A stretch of 64,000 bases of DNA from Serratia liquefaciens (GTDB taxonomy: Bacteria; Pseudomonadota; Gammaproteobacteria; Enterobacterales; Enterobacteriaceae), in contig NZ_CP088930.1 of assembly GCF_027594825.1 (NCBI RefSeq), positions 2,541,019 through 2,605,018 of the forward strand. Direction: 5' to 3'. Each line of letters starts with the position of its first letter. Within the stretch, counting starts at the first letter, position 1. The translations under genes and the position numbers were made by a program. The notes under the pieces were generated by a model. The model searched no databases and was not told the DNA's origin. It saw only the letters and a program-made list of their open reading frames with translations. This document shows, one piece after another, positions 26,050 to 35,959 of the stretch.

Positions 26050-28599
26050 ATGAGCAGAGTCAAACTTGCTGTCATCGGGAACGGCATGGTCGGCCACCGG
26101 TTTATCGAAGATCTGTTGGAAAAAGCAGACAAAGACCAGTTCGACATCACCGTATTTTGTGAAGAACCGCGCATCGCCTACGACCGCGTGCACCTGTCTT
26201 CTTATTTTTCCCACCACACCGCCGAAGAACTCTCGCTGGTTCGCGAAGGCTTTTACGAAAAACAGGGCGTAAAAGTGCTGGTCGGCGAGCGTGCCATTAC
26301 CATCAACCGCAGTGAAAAAGTCATTCACTCCAACACCGGCCGCACGGTCTACTACGACAAGCTGATCATGGCCACCGGCTCTTACCCGTGGATCCCGCCG
26401 ATCAAAGGCTCGGACAGCCAGGACTGCTTTGTCTACCGGACCATTGAAGATCTGAACGCCATCGAAGCTTGCGCACGCCGCAGCAAACGCGGTGCCGTGG
26501 TCGGCGGCGGCCTGCTCGGGCTGGAAGCCGCAGGCGCGTTGAAAAGCCTGGGCGTAGAAACCCACGTCATTGAGTTTGCGCCGGTACTGATGGCAGAACA
26601 GCTCGATCCAATGGGTGGCGATCAGCTGCGTCGTAAAATCGAACGCATGGGCGTCAAAGTTCACACCGGTAAAAACACCCAGGAAATCGTCAACGGCGGG
26701 GAACAGGCGCGCAAGACCATGCAGTTCGCCGACGGCACCGCATTGGAAGTCGACTTTATCGTTTTCTCCACCGGCATCCGTGCCCAGGACAAACTGGCCC
26801 ATCAGTGCGGGCTAGCTACCGCACGCCGGGGCGGCATCGTGATCAACGACAGTTGCCAAACCTCAGATCCTGACGTTTACGCCATCGGCGAATGCGCTTC
26901 GTGGCGCGACCGCACCTTCGGCCTGGTTGCTCCAGGCTATAAAATGGCGCAGGTCACGGCTGACCATCTGCTGGGGCGTGAAAATACCTTCCTGGGCGCA
27001 GACATGAGCGCCAAGCTGAAATTGCTGGGTGTCGACGTCGGCGGCATCGGTGATGCCCATGGCCGCACCGAAGGGGCGCGCAGCTACGTTTATCTGGATG
27101 AAAGCAAAGAAATTTATAAACGCATCGTGGTCAGCGCAGACAACAAGACCCTGCTCGGCGCGGTGCTGGTGGGTGATACCAGCGACTACGGCAACCTGCT
27201 GCAGTTGGCGTTAAACGCCATCGAACTGCCGGAAAACCCGGACGGTCTGATCCTGCCGTCGCACGCAGGCAGTAAGCCGGCGATTGGCGTCGAGTCGCTG
27301 CCGGAAACCGCGCAAATTTGCTCCTGCTTCGACGTCAGCAAAGGCGATATCATCAAGGCGGTCAGCATGGGCTGCCACACCGTCGCCGCCATCAAGTCTG
27401 AAACCAAGGCCGGTACCGGCTGCGGTGGCTGTATTCCTCTGATCACCCAGGTGCTGAACGCCGAACTGACCAAACAGGGCATCGAAGTCAACCATCACCT
27501 GTGCGAGCACTTTGCTTATTCACGCCAGGAGCTCTACCACCTGATCCGCGTCGAAGGCATCAAATCCTTCGACGAACTGCTGGCCAAATACGGCAAGGGT
27601 TACGGCTGCGAAGTGTGTAAACCTACCGTTGGCTCACTGCTAGCCTCCTGCTGGAATGAGTACGTGCTCAAACCGCAACATACGCCGCTGCAGGACACTA
27701 ACGACAATTTCCTCGGCAATATCCAGAAAGACGGCACTTATTCGGTGATCCCACGCTCCGCCGGCGGTGAAATCACGCCGGACGGTTTGATGGCGGTCGG
27801 CCAGATCGCCAAGGAATACAATCTGTACACCAAGATGACCGGCTCTCAGCGCATCGGCATGTTCGGCGCGCAAAAAGACGACCTGCCGGCTATTTGGAGC
27901 AAACTGATTGCCGCCGGTTTTGAAACCGGCCACGCCTACGCCAAGGCGCTGCGCATGTCGAAAACCTGCGTTGGCAGCACCTGGTGCCGCTATGGCGTCG
28001 GCGACAGCGTCGGGTTTGGCGTCAAGCTGGAACACCGCTACAAAGGCATTCGCACCCCGCACAAAATGAAGTTTGGCGTTTCCGGCTGCACCCGTGAATG
28101 CGCCGAGGCGCAGGGCAAGGACGTCGGTATTATCGCGACCGAAAACGGCTGGAATCTGTACGTCTGCGGCAACGGCGGCATGAAACCGCGCCATGCCGAT
28201 CTGCTGGCGGCTGACCTCGACAGCGAGACGCTGGAGCACTACCTCGATCGCTTTATGATGTTCTATATCCGCACCGCCGATAAGCTGCAGCGCACCTCGG
28301 TATGGCTGGAAAGCCTGGAAGGCGGCATCGATTACCTGCGCAAAGTGATCATTGACGACAAACTGGGCATCAACGCTCAGTTGGAAGCCGAAATCGCCCG
28401 CCTTCGCGACGCGGTGATCTGCGAGTGGAAAGAAACCGTTGAGCACCCCGAATCTCAGGTCCGCTTCGCCCACTTTATCAACAGTAGCCAGCGCGATCCG
28501 AACGTCCAGGTGGTCGCCGAACGCGAGCAGCATCGCCCGGCCCGTCCAGACGAACGCATTCCTGTCACCCTGCTGGAAGTCGAGGAGAACAACGCATGA
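26050..28599 (+). CDS. nirB: NADH-dependent nitrite reductase, large subunit
   Basis: An 849-residue cytoplasmic enzyme, the length of E. coli NirB. In order: FAD and NADH-binding domains (VIGNGMVGHR at the N-terminus, VVGGGLLGLEAA near 150), a BFD-like [2Fe-2S] domain (CSCFDVSKGDI ... GTGCGGC, about 420-460), and the siroheme/[4Fe-4S] reductase domain with the cluster cysteines in CVGSTWC and CTREC. It reduces nitrite to ammonium with NADH. The ATG at 26050 is chosen because it follows the FNR promoter and begins MSRVKLAVIGNG. The stop overlaps nirD by four bases. Confidence 0.96.
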   Translation: MSRVKLAVIGNGMVGHRFIEDLLEKADKDQFDITVFCEEPRIAYDRVHLSSYFSHHTAEELSLVREGFYEKQGVKVLVGERAITINRSEKVIHSNTGRTVYYDKLIMATGSYPWIPPIKGSDSQDCFVYRTIEDLNAIEACARRSKRGAVVGGGLLGLEAAGALKSLGVETHVIEFAPVLMAEQLDPMGGDQLRRKIERMGVKVHTGKNTQEIVNGGEQARKTMQFADGTALEVDFIVFSTGIRAQDKLAHQCGLATARRGGIVINDSCQTSDPDVYAIGECASWRDRTFGLVAPGYKMAQVTADHLLGRENTFLGADMSAKLKLLGVDVGGIGDAHGRTEGARSYVYLDESKEIYKRIVVSADNKTLLGAVLVGDTSDYGNLLQLALNAIELPENPDGLILPSHAGSKPAIGVESLPETAQICSCFDVSKGDIIKAVSMGCHTVAAIKSETKAGTGCGGCIPLITQVLNAELTKQGIEVNHHLCEHFAYSRQELYHLIRVEGIKSFDELLAKYGKGYGCEVCKPTVGSLLASCWNEYVLKPQHTPLQDTNDNFLGNIQKDGTYSVIPRSAGGEITPDGLMAVGQIAKEYNLYTKMTGSQRIGMFGAQKDDLPAIWSKLIAAGFETGHAYAKALRMSKTCVGSTWCRYGVGDSVGFGVKLEHRYKGIRTPHKMKFGVSGCTRECAEAQGKDVGIIATENGWNLYVCGNGGMKPRHADLLAADLDSETLEHYLDRFMMFYIRTADKLQRTSVWLESLEGGIDYLRKVIIDDKLGINAQLEAEIARLRDAVICEWKETVEHPESQVRFAHFINSSQRDPNVQVVAEREQHRPARPDERIPVTLLEVEENNA

Positions 28600-28922
28600 G
28601 CCAGTGGACAACCCTTTGCCCCATCACCGATATTCTGCCAGGCACCGGCGTGTGTGCCCTGATTGGCGACCAGCAGGTGGCGATATTCCGTCCCTATGCC
28701 GACGAGCAGGTCTTTGCCATCAGCAATATTGATCCCTTCGCCCAGGCCAGCGTGTTATCACGCGGGCTGATCGCCGAACATCAGGGTGAGCTGTGGGTCG
28801 CGAGCCCGTTAAAAAAACAACATTTCCGCCTGCACGACGGTTACTGTCTGGAAGATGACAGCCGCTCCGTCTCGCATTTCGCCAGCCGGGTTTTGGACGG
28901 CATGGTGCAGGTCGCGGCCTGA
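28596..28922 (+). CDS. nirD: Nitrite reductase small subunit
   Basis: A 108-residue protein of the Rieske-like NirD family (TLCPITDILPGTGVCALIGDQQVAIF). As in E. coli NirD, the usual Rieske Cys-His cluster ligands are missing, so it serves as a structural partner of NirB. Its ATG overlaps the nirB stop (ATGA), so both subunits are produced in a coupled way. Confidence 0.95.
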   Translation: MSQWTTLCPITDILPGTGVCALIGDQQVAIFRPYADEQVFAISNIDPFAQASVLSRGLIAEHQGELWVASPLKKQHFRLHDGYCLEDDSRSVSHFASRVLDGMVQVAA

Positions 28923-28952
28923 TATTTCTACTTTAACCTCAGGGGAAGCAGC

Positions 28953-29753
28953 ATGTTCACCGATACCATCAACAAATGCGCCGCCAATGCGGCGCGCATC
29001 GTCCGGCTGGCAAAACACAGCCCGCTGGGCTTTTGGATCAGCTCGGCAATGGCCGGGGCCTACGTCGGCCTCGGCATCATTTTAATCTTCACCCTCGGCA
29101 ATCTGGTCGATCCCTCCCTGCGTCCGCTGGTGATGGGGGCCACCTTCGGCATCGCGCTGACGCTGGTGATCATCGCCGGTTCCGAACTGTTCACCGGCCA
29201 CACCCTATTCCTGACGCTCGGCGTCAAGGCCGGCACCATCCGTCAAAGCCAAATGTGGGCGGTCTTGCCGCAGACCTGGTTAGGCAATCTGTTGGGCTCG
29301 GTGCTGGTGGCGCTGATGTACTATTACGGCGGCGGCAGCCTGTTGCCGGTGGACACCAGTCTGGTGCACACCGCCGCGTTGGCGAAAACCACCGCTCCGG
29401 CGGAAGTGCTGTTCTTCAAGGGCGTGCTGTGTAACTGGCTGGTCTGTCTGGCAATTTGGATGGCGATCCGCGTGGAAGGTGCCGCCAAGTTCATCGCCAT
29501 CTGGTGGTGTCTGCTGGCCTTTATTGCTTCCGGCTATGAACACTCGGTCGCCAATATGGCGCTGTTCGCCCTGTCCTGGTTCGGCCATCACAGCGAGGCC
29601 TATACCCTGAGTGGCATCGGCCATAACCTGCTGTGGGTGACGCTGGGTAATATCCTGTCCGGCTCGGTGCTGATGGGCCTGGGTTACTGGTACGCCACAC
29701 CGCGTGCCGAACGGCCGCAGGCTGAAAAAGCCGCAACGCGTCAAACCGCATAA
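28953..29753 (+). CDS. nirC: Nitrite channel NirC
   Basis: A 266-residue member of the formate/nitrite transporter family with about six membrane segments (AGAYVGLGIILIFTLGN, ITLVIIAGSELFTGHT, FKGVLCNWLVCLAIWM, SGYEHSVANMALF). It imports or exports nitrite across the inner membrane and supplies NirBD. AGGGGAAG precedes the ATG, 30 bp after nirD. A GC hairpin separates it from cysG. Confidence 0.95.
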   Translation: MFTDTINKCAANAARIVRLAKHSPLGFWISSAMAGAYVGLGIILIFTLGNLVDPSLRPLVMGATFGIALTLVIIAGSELFTGHTLFLTLGVKAGTIRQSQMWAVLPQTWLGNLLGSVLVALMYYYGGGSLLPVDTSLVHTAALAKTTAPAEVLFFKGVLCNWLVCLAIWMAIRVEGAAKFIAIWWCLLAFIASGYEHSVANMALFALSWFGHHSEAYTLSGIGHNLLWVTLGNILSGSVLMGLGYWYATPRAERPQAEKAATRQTA

Positions 29754-29759
29754 TATTCC

Positions 29760-29776
29760 GGGGCGCTTGGCGCCCC
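29760..29776 (+). terminator. Hairpin between nirC and cysG
   Basis: GGGGCGC (29760-29766) and GCGCCCC (29770-29776) form a seven-pair stem with a three-base loop, six bases after the nirC stop. There is no T-run, so it is more likely an mRNA processing or stability hairpin, or an attenuator, than a terminator. Confidence 0.55.
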
Positions 29777-29802
29777 ACTGCTGATTGCCCCGAGGATTGC
29801 CG

Positions 29803-31206
29803 ATGGATTACCTGCCGATTTTCTGCCAACTGCAACACAAAGCCTGCCTGCTGGTCGGTGGCGGCGAGATTGCCGAACGCAAAGCCCGTCTGCTGCTGGA
29901 TGCCGGCGCGGCGTTGACCGTCAACGCCTGCAGCTTCAGCCCGCAATTTCACGAATGGGCCGCGCTTGGCCGGGTCACGCTGGCAGAAGGCGAGTTCAGC
30001 CCGGCGTTGCTGGCAGAAAAGTGGCTGGTGATCGCCGCCACCGATCGGGTCGAAGTCAACGCGTTGGTGTATCAATGCGCCAATCAGCAACGGGTGTTCT
30101 GCAACGTCGTGGATGATCCCAAGCGTGCCAGCTTTATCATGCCGTCGATTATCGATCGCTCACCGATTATGGTCGCGGTGTCTTCCGGCGGTAAAGCGCC
30201 GGTGCTGGCGCGGCTGTTGCGAGAAAAACTGGAGGCCATGCTGCCTCAGCACCTTGGCAAGCTGGCGCAGTTGGGCGGTTCATTGCGTCAACGGGTGAAA
30301 AAACACTTCGCCGATATCGGTGCGCGCCGCCGTTTTTGGGAAAAGCTGTTTGCCCACGACCGCCTGGCGCAATCTTTGGCCAATAATGACCAACCGCTGG
30401 CAGATCGGCAGATCGAGGAGCTGTTTAGCCATCAACAGCAACAATGCGGTGAAGTGGTGCTGGTGGGTGCCGGGCCGGGTGACGCAGGCCTGTTGACCCT
30501 GAAAGGTCTGCAGCAGATCCAGCAGGCTGACGTGGTGGTTTATGACCGCCTGGTCTCCGATGAGGTCATGACGCTGGTTCGCCGGGATGCCGAGCGCATT
30601 TTCGTCGGCAAACGTGCCGGCAACCATTGCGTGCCGCAAGATCAGATTAACCAAATCCTGCTCGAGCAGGCGCAACAAGGTAAGCGTGTGGTACGACTGA
30701 AAGGCGGTGACCCGTTTATCTTTGGCCGTGGCGGCGAAGAGCTGGAAACGCTGGCCGACGCCAATATTCCATTCTCGGTGGTGCCGGGCATTACCGCCGC
30801 TTCCGGGTGTTCAGCCTACAGCGGTATTCCCCTCACCCATCGCGACCATGCGCAAAGCGTACGGCTGGTGACGGGGCACGCCAAGCGCGATGGCGGGTTG
30901 AACTGGTCAACGCTGGCCGCCGGACAACAAACGCTGGTGTTTTACATGGGCCTGACGCAGGCGGCAGAGATCCAGCGCCAACTGGTTGCACACGGTATGC
31001 CGGCGTCCACCCCGGTGGCGTTGGTAGAGAACGGCACCTCTTGTCGTCAAAAGGTGATCGAAGGGGAACTGAACCAGCTGGGAACCCTGGCCTTGCGAGC
31101 CGCCAGCCCAAGTTTGATCATCGTCGGCAGCGTGGTGAGCCTGCGCAGCAAACTGAACTGGTTCTCCAGCCAGGAATCACCACCGCCGCTGGCGCAAATG
31201 GCTTAA
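29803..31206 (+). CDS. cysG: Siroheme synthase CysG
   Basis: A 467-residue multifunctional enzyme. The N-terminal half (Rossmann motif [14 protein letters not shown], about 22-35) is the precorrin-2 dehydrogenase/sirohydrochlorin ferrochelatase; the C-terminal half ([15 protein letters not shown], about 220-235; [16 protein letters not shown]) is uroporphyrinogen III C-methyltransferase. Together they make siroheme, the cofactor of NirB and of sulfite reductase. The ATG at 29803 ([11 protein letters not shown]) matches the family; an upstream start at 29785 would add six residues. It is the last gene of the nir operon. Confidence 0.95.
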   Translation: MDYLPIFCQLQHKACLLVGGGEIAERKARLLLDAGAALTVNACSFSPQFHEWAALGRVTLAEGEFSPALLAEKWLVIAATDRVEVNALVYQCANQQRVFCNVVDDPKRASFIMPSIIDRSPIMVAVSSGGKAPVLARLLREKLEAMLPQHLGKLAQLGGSLRQRVKKHFADIGARRRFWEKLFAHDRLAQSLANNDQPLADRQIEELFSHQQQQCGEVVLVGAGPGDAGLLTLKGLQQIQQADVVVYDRLVSDEVMTLVRRDAERIFVGKRAGNHCVPQDQINQILLEQAQQGKRVVRLKGGDPFIFGRGGEELETLADANIPFSVVPGITAASGCSAYSGIPLTHRDHAQSVRLVTGHAKRDGGLNWSTLAAGQQTLVFYMGLTQAAEIQRQLVAHGMPASTPVALVENGTSCRQKVIEGELNQLGTLALRAASPSLIIVGSVVSLRSKLNWFSSQESPPPLAQMA

Positions 31207-31216
31207 TCCAGACGTA

Positions 31217-31242
31217 AAAAAAGCGGCCAATGGCCGCTTTTC
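31217..31242. terminator. Bidirectional terminator between cysG and trpS
   Basis: A-run, then AAGCGGCC (31221-31228) pairing with GGCCGCTT (31232-31239), then T-run. The symmetric A and T runs mean that it can end both the nir-cysG transcript and the convergent trpS transcript. Confidence 0.9.
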
Positions 31243-31256
31243 ATTTATGGCGAGGA

Positions 31257-32261
31257 TCACAGTGGCGACACGAAGCCAACCGCCTGGTAAACCTTGGCCA
31301 ACGTTTCCTGCGCACGAGCACGAGCCTTGGCCGCGCCGTCACGCATTACCTGTTGCAGCAGGGCCTCGTCATTGCGGAAACGGTGGTAACGCTCCTGCAG
31401 CTCACCCAGCATGCCTGATACCGCTTCGGCTACCGCACCTTTCAGGTGGCCGTACATCTGGCCTTCAAACTCGGCTTCCAGCTGAGCGATGCTCTTGCCG
31501 GTCACACCGGCGAGAATATCCAGCAGGTTTGATACCCCCGCCTTGTTCGCCACGTCGTAACGCACGACCGGCGGCTCTTCGGAATCGGTCATCGCACGTT
31601 TGATTTTCTTGCTCACCGCTTTCGGATCTTCCAACAGGCCAATCACGTTGTTGCGGTTATCGTCCGACTTGGACATTTTCTTGGTCGGCTCTTGCAGCGA
31701 CATCACGCGAGCGCCGGACTTGGGAATAAACGGTTCAGGGACTTTGAACACATCGCCGTACAAGGCATTGAAACGCTGACCGATGTCACGGCTCAGTTCC
31801 AGATGTTGTTTCTGGTCTTCACCGACCGGAACCTGGTTAGTCTGGTACAACAGGATATCCGCCGCCATCAGCACCGGGTAGCTGAACAGGCCGGCGTTGA
31901 TGTTCTCCGCATAGCGTGCGGATTTGTCTTTGAACTGGGTCATGCGGCTCAGTTCGCCGAAATAGGTATAGCAGTTCAACACCCAGCTCAGCTGCGTATG
32001 CTCCGGCACGTGAGACTGCACGAAGATGGTGCTCTTTTGCGGATCGATGCCGCAGGCCAGATACAGCGCCAGCGTGTCCAGCGTAGCTTTGCGCAGTTTC
32101 TCTGCGTCCTGACGTACGGTGATCGCGTGCAAATCAACGATGCAGTAGATGCAGTCATAATCGTCCTGCATTTTCTCCCACTGACGCAGGGCACCCATGT
32201 AGTTGCCAATGGTCAGTTCACCGGACGGCTGTGCGCCGCTAAATACGATGGGCTTACTCAT
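31257..32261 (-). CDS. trpS: Tryptophanyl-tRNA synthetase
   Basis: A 334-residue class I aminoacyl-tRNA synthetase, as long as in E. coli. The HIGH-type signature appears as the TIGN in [14 protein letters not shown] (about residues 12-25) and the KMSKS loop near residue 195 (TKKMSKSDD). It charges tRNA-Trp. It is the last gene of the dam-rpe-gph-trpS part of a long minus-strand array; the start is two bases past the gph stop. Confidence 0.97.
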   Translation of the reverse strand: MSKPIVFSGAQPSGELTIGNYMGALRQWEKMQDDYDCIYCIVDLHAITVRQDAEKLRKATLDTLALYLACGIDPQKSTIFVQSHVPEHTQLSWVLNCYTYFGELSRMTQFKDKSARYAENINAGLFSYPVLMAADILLYQTNQVPVGEDQKQHLELSRDIGQRFNALYGDVFKVPEPFIPKSGARVMSLQEPTKKMSKSDDNRNNVIGLLEDPKAVSKKIKRAMTDSEEPPVVRYDVANKAGVSNLLDILAGVTGKSIAQLEAEFEGQMYGHLKGAVAEAVSGMLGELQERYHRFRNDEALLQQVMRDGAAKARARAQETLAKVYQAVGFVSPL

Positions 32262-32263
32262 GT

Positions 32264-32962
32264 TTAAATTTCCTGATTCTCTAAAGATGACAGCCCAAGA
32301 GCGGGCAACAAATCGGCAAAGCGCTCCAACACGCGGTCGGGATGGCTCAGGGCAATCGCCTCGCCGTAGTTATAACCATAGGTCAGCGCAACGCTTGGGC
32401 AGCCAGCCGCCTGCGCCGCCTGAATATCATTGCGGGAATCGCCCACAAACAGTAACTCGTTGGCACGCAGGCCCAACTTGCCGAGAACCAGATACAGCGG
32501 TGCCGGGTGCGGTTTTTTTTCCACCACGTCATCACCGCCGATAATCAGCGAGAAGTCATCGAGAATGCCCAGCGCAGCCAGCAAGGGGGCGACAAACGGC
32601 GTCGGCTTGTTGGTCACCAGCGCCATGGGATACCCTTGCGCGGCCAATTGAGTCAGCGTTTCCCTCACCTGAGGAAACAGGCGGCTGCCGCTGTCCACGG
32701 TTTGCGCATAGAAGTGATCGAAACGTTCGCGCAGCTGCAGGCAGTGTTCCGGCGTGGCTTCCACTTCGGCCCAGCGCAGCGCGCGTTGCACCAGCACGTC
32801 TGCGCCATTGCCAATCCAGGTGCTGACCCGAGCCTCACCGGCCTGCGGCAGACCCATTTCCGCCAGCGCCATATCGATAGCGGCAGCCAGTCCCGGCGCG
32901 CTGTCTACCAGCGTGCCATCGAGATCAAACGCCAGAGCACGGATGGCACTGAAATCAGCCAT
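32264..32962 (-). CDS. gph: Phosphoglycolate phosphatase
   Basis: A 232-residue HAD hydrolase with the nucleophile motif DLDGTLVDS (about 13-21), VTNKP as motif II, the lysine in KKPHP, and [10 protein letters not shown] as the metal-binding motif IV. It dephosphorylates 2-phosphoglycolate formed by DNA repair. The gene overlaps rpe by eight bases upstream and lies two bases before trpS, as in E. coli. Confidence 0.95.
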   Translation of the reverse strand: MADFSAIRALAFDLDGTLVDSAPGLAAAIDMALAEMGLPQAGEARVSTWIGNGADVLVQRALRWAEVEATPEHCLQLRERFDHFYAQTVDSGSRLFPQVRETLTQLAAQGYPMALVTNKPTPFVAPLLAALGILDDFSLIIGGDDVVEKKPHPAPLYLVLGKLGLRANELLFVGDSRNDIQAAQAAGCPSVALTYGYNYGEAIALSHPDRVLERFADLLPALGLSSLENQEI

Positions 32963-33632
32963 GCGTCACCTTCGCCAGTTCGCTGCGCATATCATCAATC
33001 ACCCGGCGATAGTCCGGCTTGCCGAAGATGGCTGAACCGGCGACAAACATGTCTGCACCGGCTGCGGCGATTTCGGCGATATTGTCGACCTTCACTCCGC
33101 CATCCACTTCCAAACGGATATCGCGACCGCTTTCGTCGATCAGCTTGCGCACCTGGCGCAGCTTATCCAAAGTGCCGTGGATAAACGACTGGCCGCCAAA
33201 GCCAGGGTTGACCGACATCAGCAGGATCACGTCGATTTTGTCCATCACGTAATCGAGATAGCTCAGCGGCGTCGCCGGGTTGAATACCAAGCCGGCTTTA
33301 CAGCCGTGCTCTTTAATCAATTGAATGGTGCGATCGACGTGTTCGGAGGCTTCCGGATGGAAAGAGATGTAACTGGCGCCCGCTGCGGCGAAGTCCGGCA
33401 CTATGCGGTCTACCGGCTTCACCATCAGATGCACGTCAATCGGTGCGGTGATGCCGTAGTTACGCAGCGCCTGACAAACCATCGGCCCGATGGTCAGATT
33501 GGGAACGTAGTGGTTATCCATCACGTCGAAGTGCACTACGTCGGCACCGGCGGCCAGCACGTTGGCCGTGTCTTCACCCAGGCGAGCAAAATCTGCCGAC
33601 AAAATGGACGGGGCAATCAAAAATTTTTTCAT
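32955..33632 (-). CDS. rpe: Ribulose-phosphate 3-epimerase
   Basis: A 225-residue TIM-barrel enzyme beginning [19 protein letters not shown]. The metal ligands and catalytic aspartates lie in [12 protein letters not shown] and LEVDGGV, and [10 protein letters not shown] is the phosphate loop. It interconverts ribulose 5-phosphate and xylulose 5-phosphate in the pentose phosphate pathway. It is coupled to gph by an eight-base overlap and lies 56 bp after dam; that gap holds a CCGGGG/CCCCGG hairpin (33671-33687). Confidence 0.96.
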   Translation of the reverse strand: MKKFLIAPSILSADFARLGEDTANVLAAGADVVHFDVMDNHYVPNLTIGPMVCQALRNYGITAPIDVHLMVKPVDRIVPDFAAAGASYISFHPEASEHVDRTIQLIKEHGCKAGLVFNPATPLSYLDYVMDKIDVILLMSVNPGFGGQSFIHGTLDKLRQVRKLIDESGRDIRLEVDGGVKVDNIAEIAAAGADMFVAGSAIFGKPDYRRVIDDMRSELAKVTHG

Positions 33633-33688
33633 CCGCTATCTCCAAACGTAGGGTTCGAATTTGTTATACGCCGGGGCGTAACCCCGGT

Positions 33689-34501
33689 TTAACGATAAAG
33701 CGCCAAAAGTTCATTCACTTTGCTGCGACCAAGAATATTGCGGCTGATGGTGCGGCGCGCTTTCACCACGTACAGCGAAGCATGCTGGTACCAGTCACGC
33801 GTCAGTTCGGTATCGTGGTTGGAAATCAATACCGGCACCTGGCTTTCGACCGAAAGCTGATGCGCCATCAACGCCAGGCTTTGTTGATCGGCCATGCTGA
33901 AGCTGTTGGTGTGGTAGGCGGTAAAATTCGCCGTCGCCGATAATGGCGCATACGGCGGATCGCAATACACCACGGTACCACGCTCGGCTTTTGCCATGGT
34001 ATCCCGGTAATGCTCGCAGACAAAAGTGGCGTTGCGGGATTTTTCGGCGAACCAGTACAGCTCTTCCTCCGGGAAGTACGGTTTCTTGTAACGTCCAAAC
34101 GGGACATTGAATTCCCCACGAAGATTATATCGGCACAGGCCGTTATAGCAGTGGCGGTTCAGATAAAGAAACAGCAGCGCGCGGCGATAAGGATCGGCAC
34201 TAGTATTAAACTCTTCGCGCAGCAGGTAAAACTGATCCGACTTATTGAATTCATCGGTGAAAAGAAGGCGGGCATCACGTACAAAGTCATCCGTACGCAG
34301 CTTAACGATGTTATACAGATTAATAAGATCGCTGTTGATGTCGGCGAGAATATAGGCATCGTATTCCGTGTTCAGAAAGACTGAACCCGCACCCACGAAG
34401 GGCTCGATTAAGCAGTCGCCTGCTGGTAGATGACGACGAATCTCGTCCACCAGCGGGTATTTTCCACCAGCCCATTTTAAAAAAGCGCGGTTTTTCTTCA
34501 T
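33689..34501 (-). CDS. dam: DNA adenine methylase Dam
   Basis: A 270-residue N6-adenine methyltransferase for GATC. The SAM-binding segment FLKWAGGKYPLV is at the N-terminus, with EPFVGAGSVFLN following, and the catalytic DPPY lies near residue 181 (VVYCDPPYAPLS). It marks DNA for mismatch repair and replication control. Length and order (damX-dam-rpe) match other enterics. The 278-bp gap before it is mostly filled by an inverted-repeat element. Confidence 0.97.
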   Translation of the reverse strand: MKKNRAFLKWAGGKYPLVDEIRRHLPAGDCLIEPFVGAGSVFLNTEYDAYILADINSDLINLYNIVKLRTDDFVRDARLLFTDEFNKSDQFYLLREEFNTSADPYRRALLFLYLNRHCYNGLCRYNLRGEFNVPFGRYKKPYFPEEELYWFAEKSRNATFVCEHYRDTMAKAERGTVVYCDPPYAPLSATANFTAYHTNSFSMADQQSLALMAHQLSVESQVPVLISNHDTELTRDWYQHASLYVVKARRTISRNILGRSKVNELLALYR

Positions 34502-34589
34502 GCCGTCAATTAGCTACTTATTATACAATTCAGAGCGGCGGATTGTACTCTGTTTCAGACAGCACATCAGCGCACAAATTTAAGTGATT

Positions 34590-34783
34590 GATACCCTTCA
34601 TACTTCAAGCCGCAGCATCGTTGGCCACGCACGGTCGTTCGTGCCTGTTTCCAGGCCACTTCAGTCATCTGTCGCGGGCTAAATGGCGCGCCCCGATTAA
34701 CATGGGCGCAGCATGCTGCGCCCCTCAATGTCTGAAACCCCTGCTCTTGCCGTCTGACTGCAGCTTGAAATCTACCGGGTTAC
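34590..34783. repeat. Inverted-repeat (MITE-like) element between dam and damX
   Basis: The left end GATACCCTTCATACTTCAAG (34590-34609, continuing CCGCAG) matches the reverse complement of the right end at 34758-34783 (GTAACCCGGTAGATTTCAAG then CTGCAG), giving terminal inverted repeats of about 26 bp around roughly 194 bp. The middle holds a palindromic block (34673-34726) with a perfect 20-bp palindrome, GGGCGCAGCATGCTGCGCCC (34704-34723). The left-end motif recalls dispersed repeats in Serratia and Yersinia. The right end covers the damX stop codon (34780-34782). No transposase is present. Confidence 0.65.
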
Positions 34784-35802
34784 TTTTTCAGTTCTTGCTG
34801 TACCTGGCGTACAGGTCGAACCCATGGTTTTTTCGCCTGAACATCCGCCGGCAGCGTCGCGATTGCACGCTTCGCTTCTGCCGAAGAGGCATAGTTACCA
34901 CTCACCAGCACATACCAAGGCTTGCCGTCACGCTGGGTCGAGTACACCAGATAATGCTGCAATTTCTGCTGCTTGGCATACGCATTGAGCGTATCGGAGC
35001 GTGAGGCACTGCTCAGTTGCAGAGTATAATGGCCTGCCGGTGCAGACTGCAGCGAACCAGCGCTGCCGCTTACGGCGCCTGCCTTGGCACTTGCCGCTCC
35101 CGCTTTGGCAGAAGAGGTCGGCGCTGGCGTATACACCGTGGTCGGCGCTTTATGCTGCGAGGCGGTAGCCGCTGGCTTGGTGACGGTTTTTGCCGGCGTT
35201 TTGTGTTGCTGTGGCGCCGTTCCCTGAACCGGGCGTACGGTTTCTTTCGCCGCTGCGCCGTTCATCAGGGTGGCAGGAGCCGTCGGCAGAGTCGAAGCCG
35301 GCCCCGTAATGCCTTGCGTCGCGGTATCAACCTGCCCTTGCTGGGCGGACAACGCGTCCGACATATTGCCCGGCAAATCGACCCGTTGCTGCGCGCCGCC
35401 CTGTTGTGGCTGCGGTTGCGCTTCCGTAGGGGTGCTGGCGATCGGTGGAACGCTGACGGTTTGCGGCTGAGAGCTGCTGCTCACGCCGTTATTGTCATTG
35501 GTGTCCGTAGTGCCGCCTGGTACGCCGGAATTACCGGCCGTCAGCGACGAAGAACCAGACAGGTTAATGTCTTTGGCTGCGCCATTTTGTGCGCCTTCCT
35601 GAGCCGCTTCATGCTTGGTTGGCGCTTTCAGCGCCGAGCCAATGCCGACAATCAGCAATAACAGCACCAAAATACCGATACCAATCATTAAATGCTGACG
35701 TGAAACGGCGAAACGCGGTCCCGGAGCCGGCTTGCGCGAACGTGCAGGACGACGATCGCTGCTATCAGGTCTGAGATCGTCTTCCGGTTTAAACTCATCC
35801 AT
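34780..35802 (-). CDS. damX: Cell-division SPOR-domain protein DamX
   Basis: A 340-residue inner-membrane protein. A charged cytoplasmic N-terminus is followed by one membrane segment (LMIGIGILVLLLLIVGIGSAL, about 38-58), a long Gln/Thr/Ala/Pro-rich periplasmic linker, and a C-terminal SPOR domain (about 262-335, YTLQLSSASRSDTLNAYAKQ ... WYVLVSGNYASSAEAKRAIATLP) that binds septal peptidoglycan. The ATG at 35802 follows GGAGGG. The stop codon sits inside the right end of the neighbouring inverted-repeat element. Confidence 0.93.
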   Translation of the reverse strand: MDEFKPEDDLRPDSSDRRPARSRKPAPGPRFAVSRQHLMIGIGILVLLLLIVGIGSALKAPTKHEAAQEGAQNGAAKDINLSGSSSLTAGNSGVPGGTTDTNDNNGVSSSSQPQTVSVPPIASTPTEAQPQPQQGGAQQRVDLPGNMSDALSAQQGQVDTATQGITGPASTLPTAPATLMNGAAAKETVRPVQGTAPQQHKTPAKTVTKPAATASQHKAPTTVYTPAPTSSAKAGAASAKAGAVSGSAGSLQSAPAGHYTLQLSSASRSDTLNAYAKQQKLQHYLVYSTQRDGKPWYVLVSGNYASSAEAKRAIATLPADVQAKKPWVRPVRQVQQELKK

Positions 35803-35959
35803 CTGAAACCCTCCAACTAGAGGCAAAAGCCCACCACTGTAGACCTACCGTGGCACGGGCAGATTAACCCGATGATGGTAAAGCGATGCCATGCATGCTT
35901 TACACATATTAATATAGATGTAAACGGCGGCTAAGCCACTGTTACTTCGTCCGATTTAC

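Noticed and set aside
27640..28611. A 323-codon antisense frame opposite nirB
   Set aside because: Shadow of GC-rich third positions in nirB; no ribosome-binding site or family resemblance.
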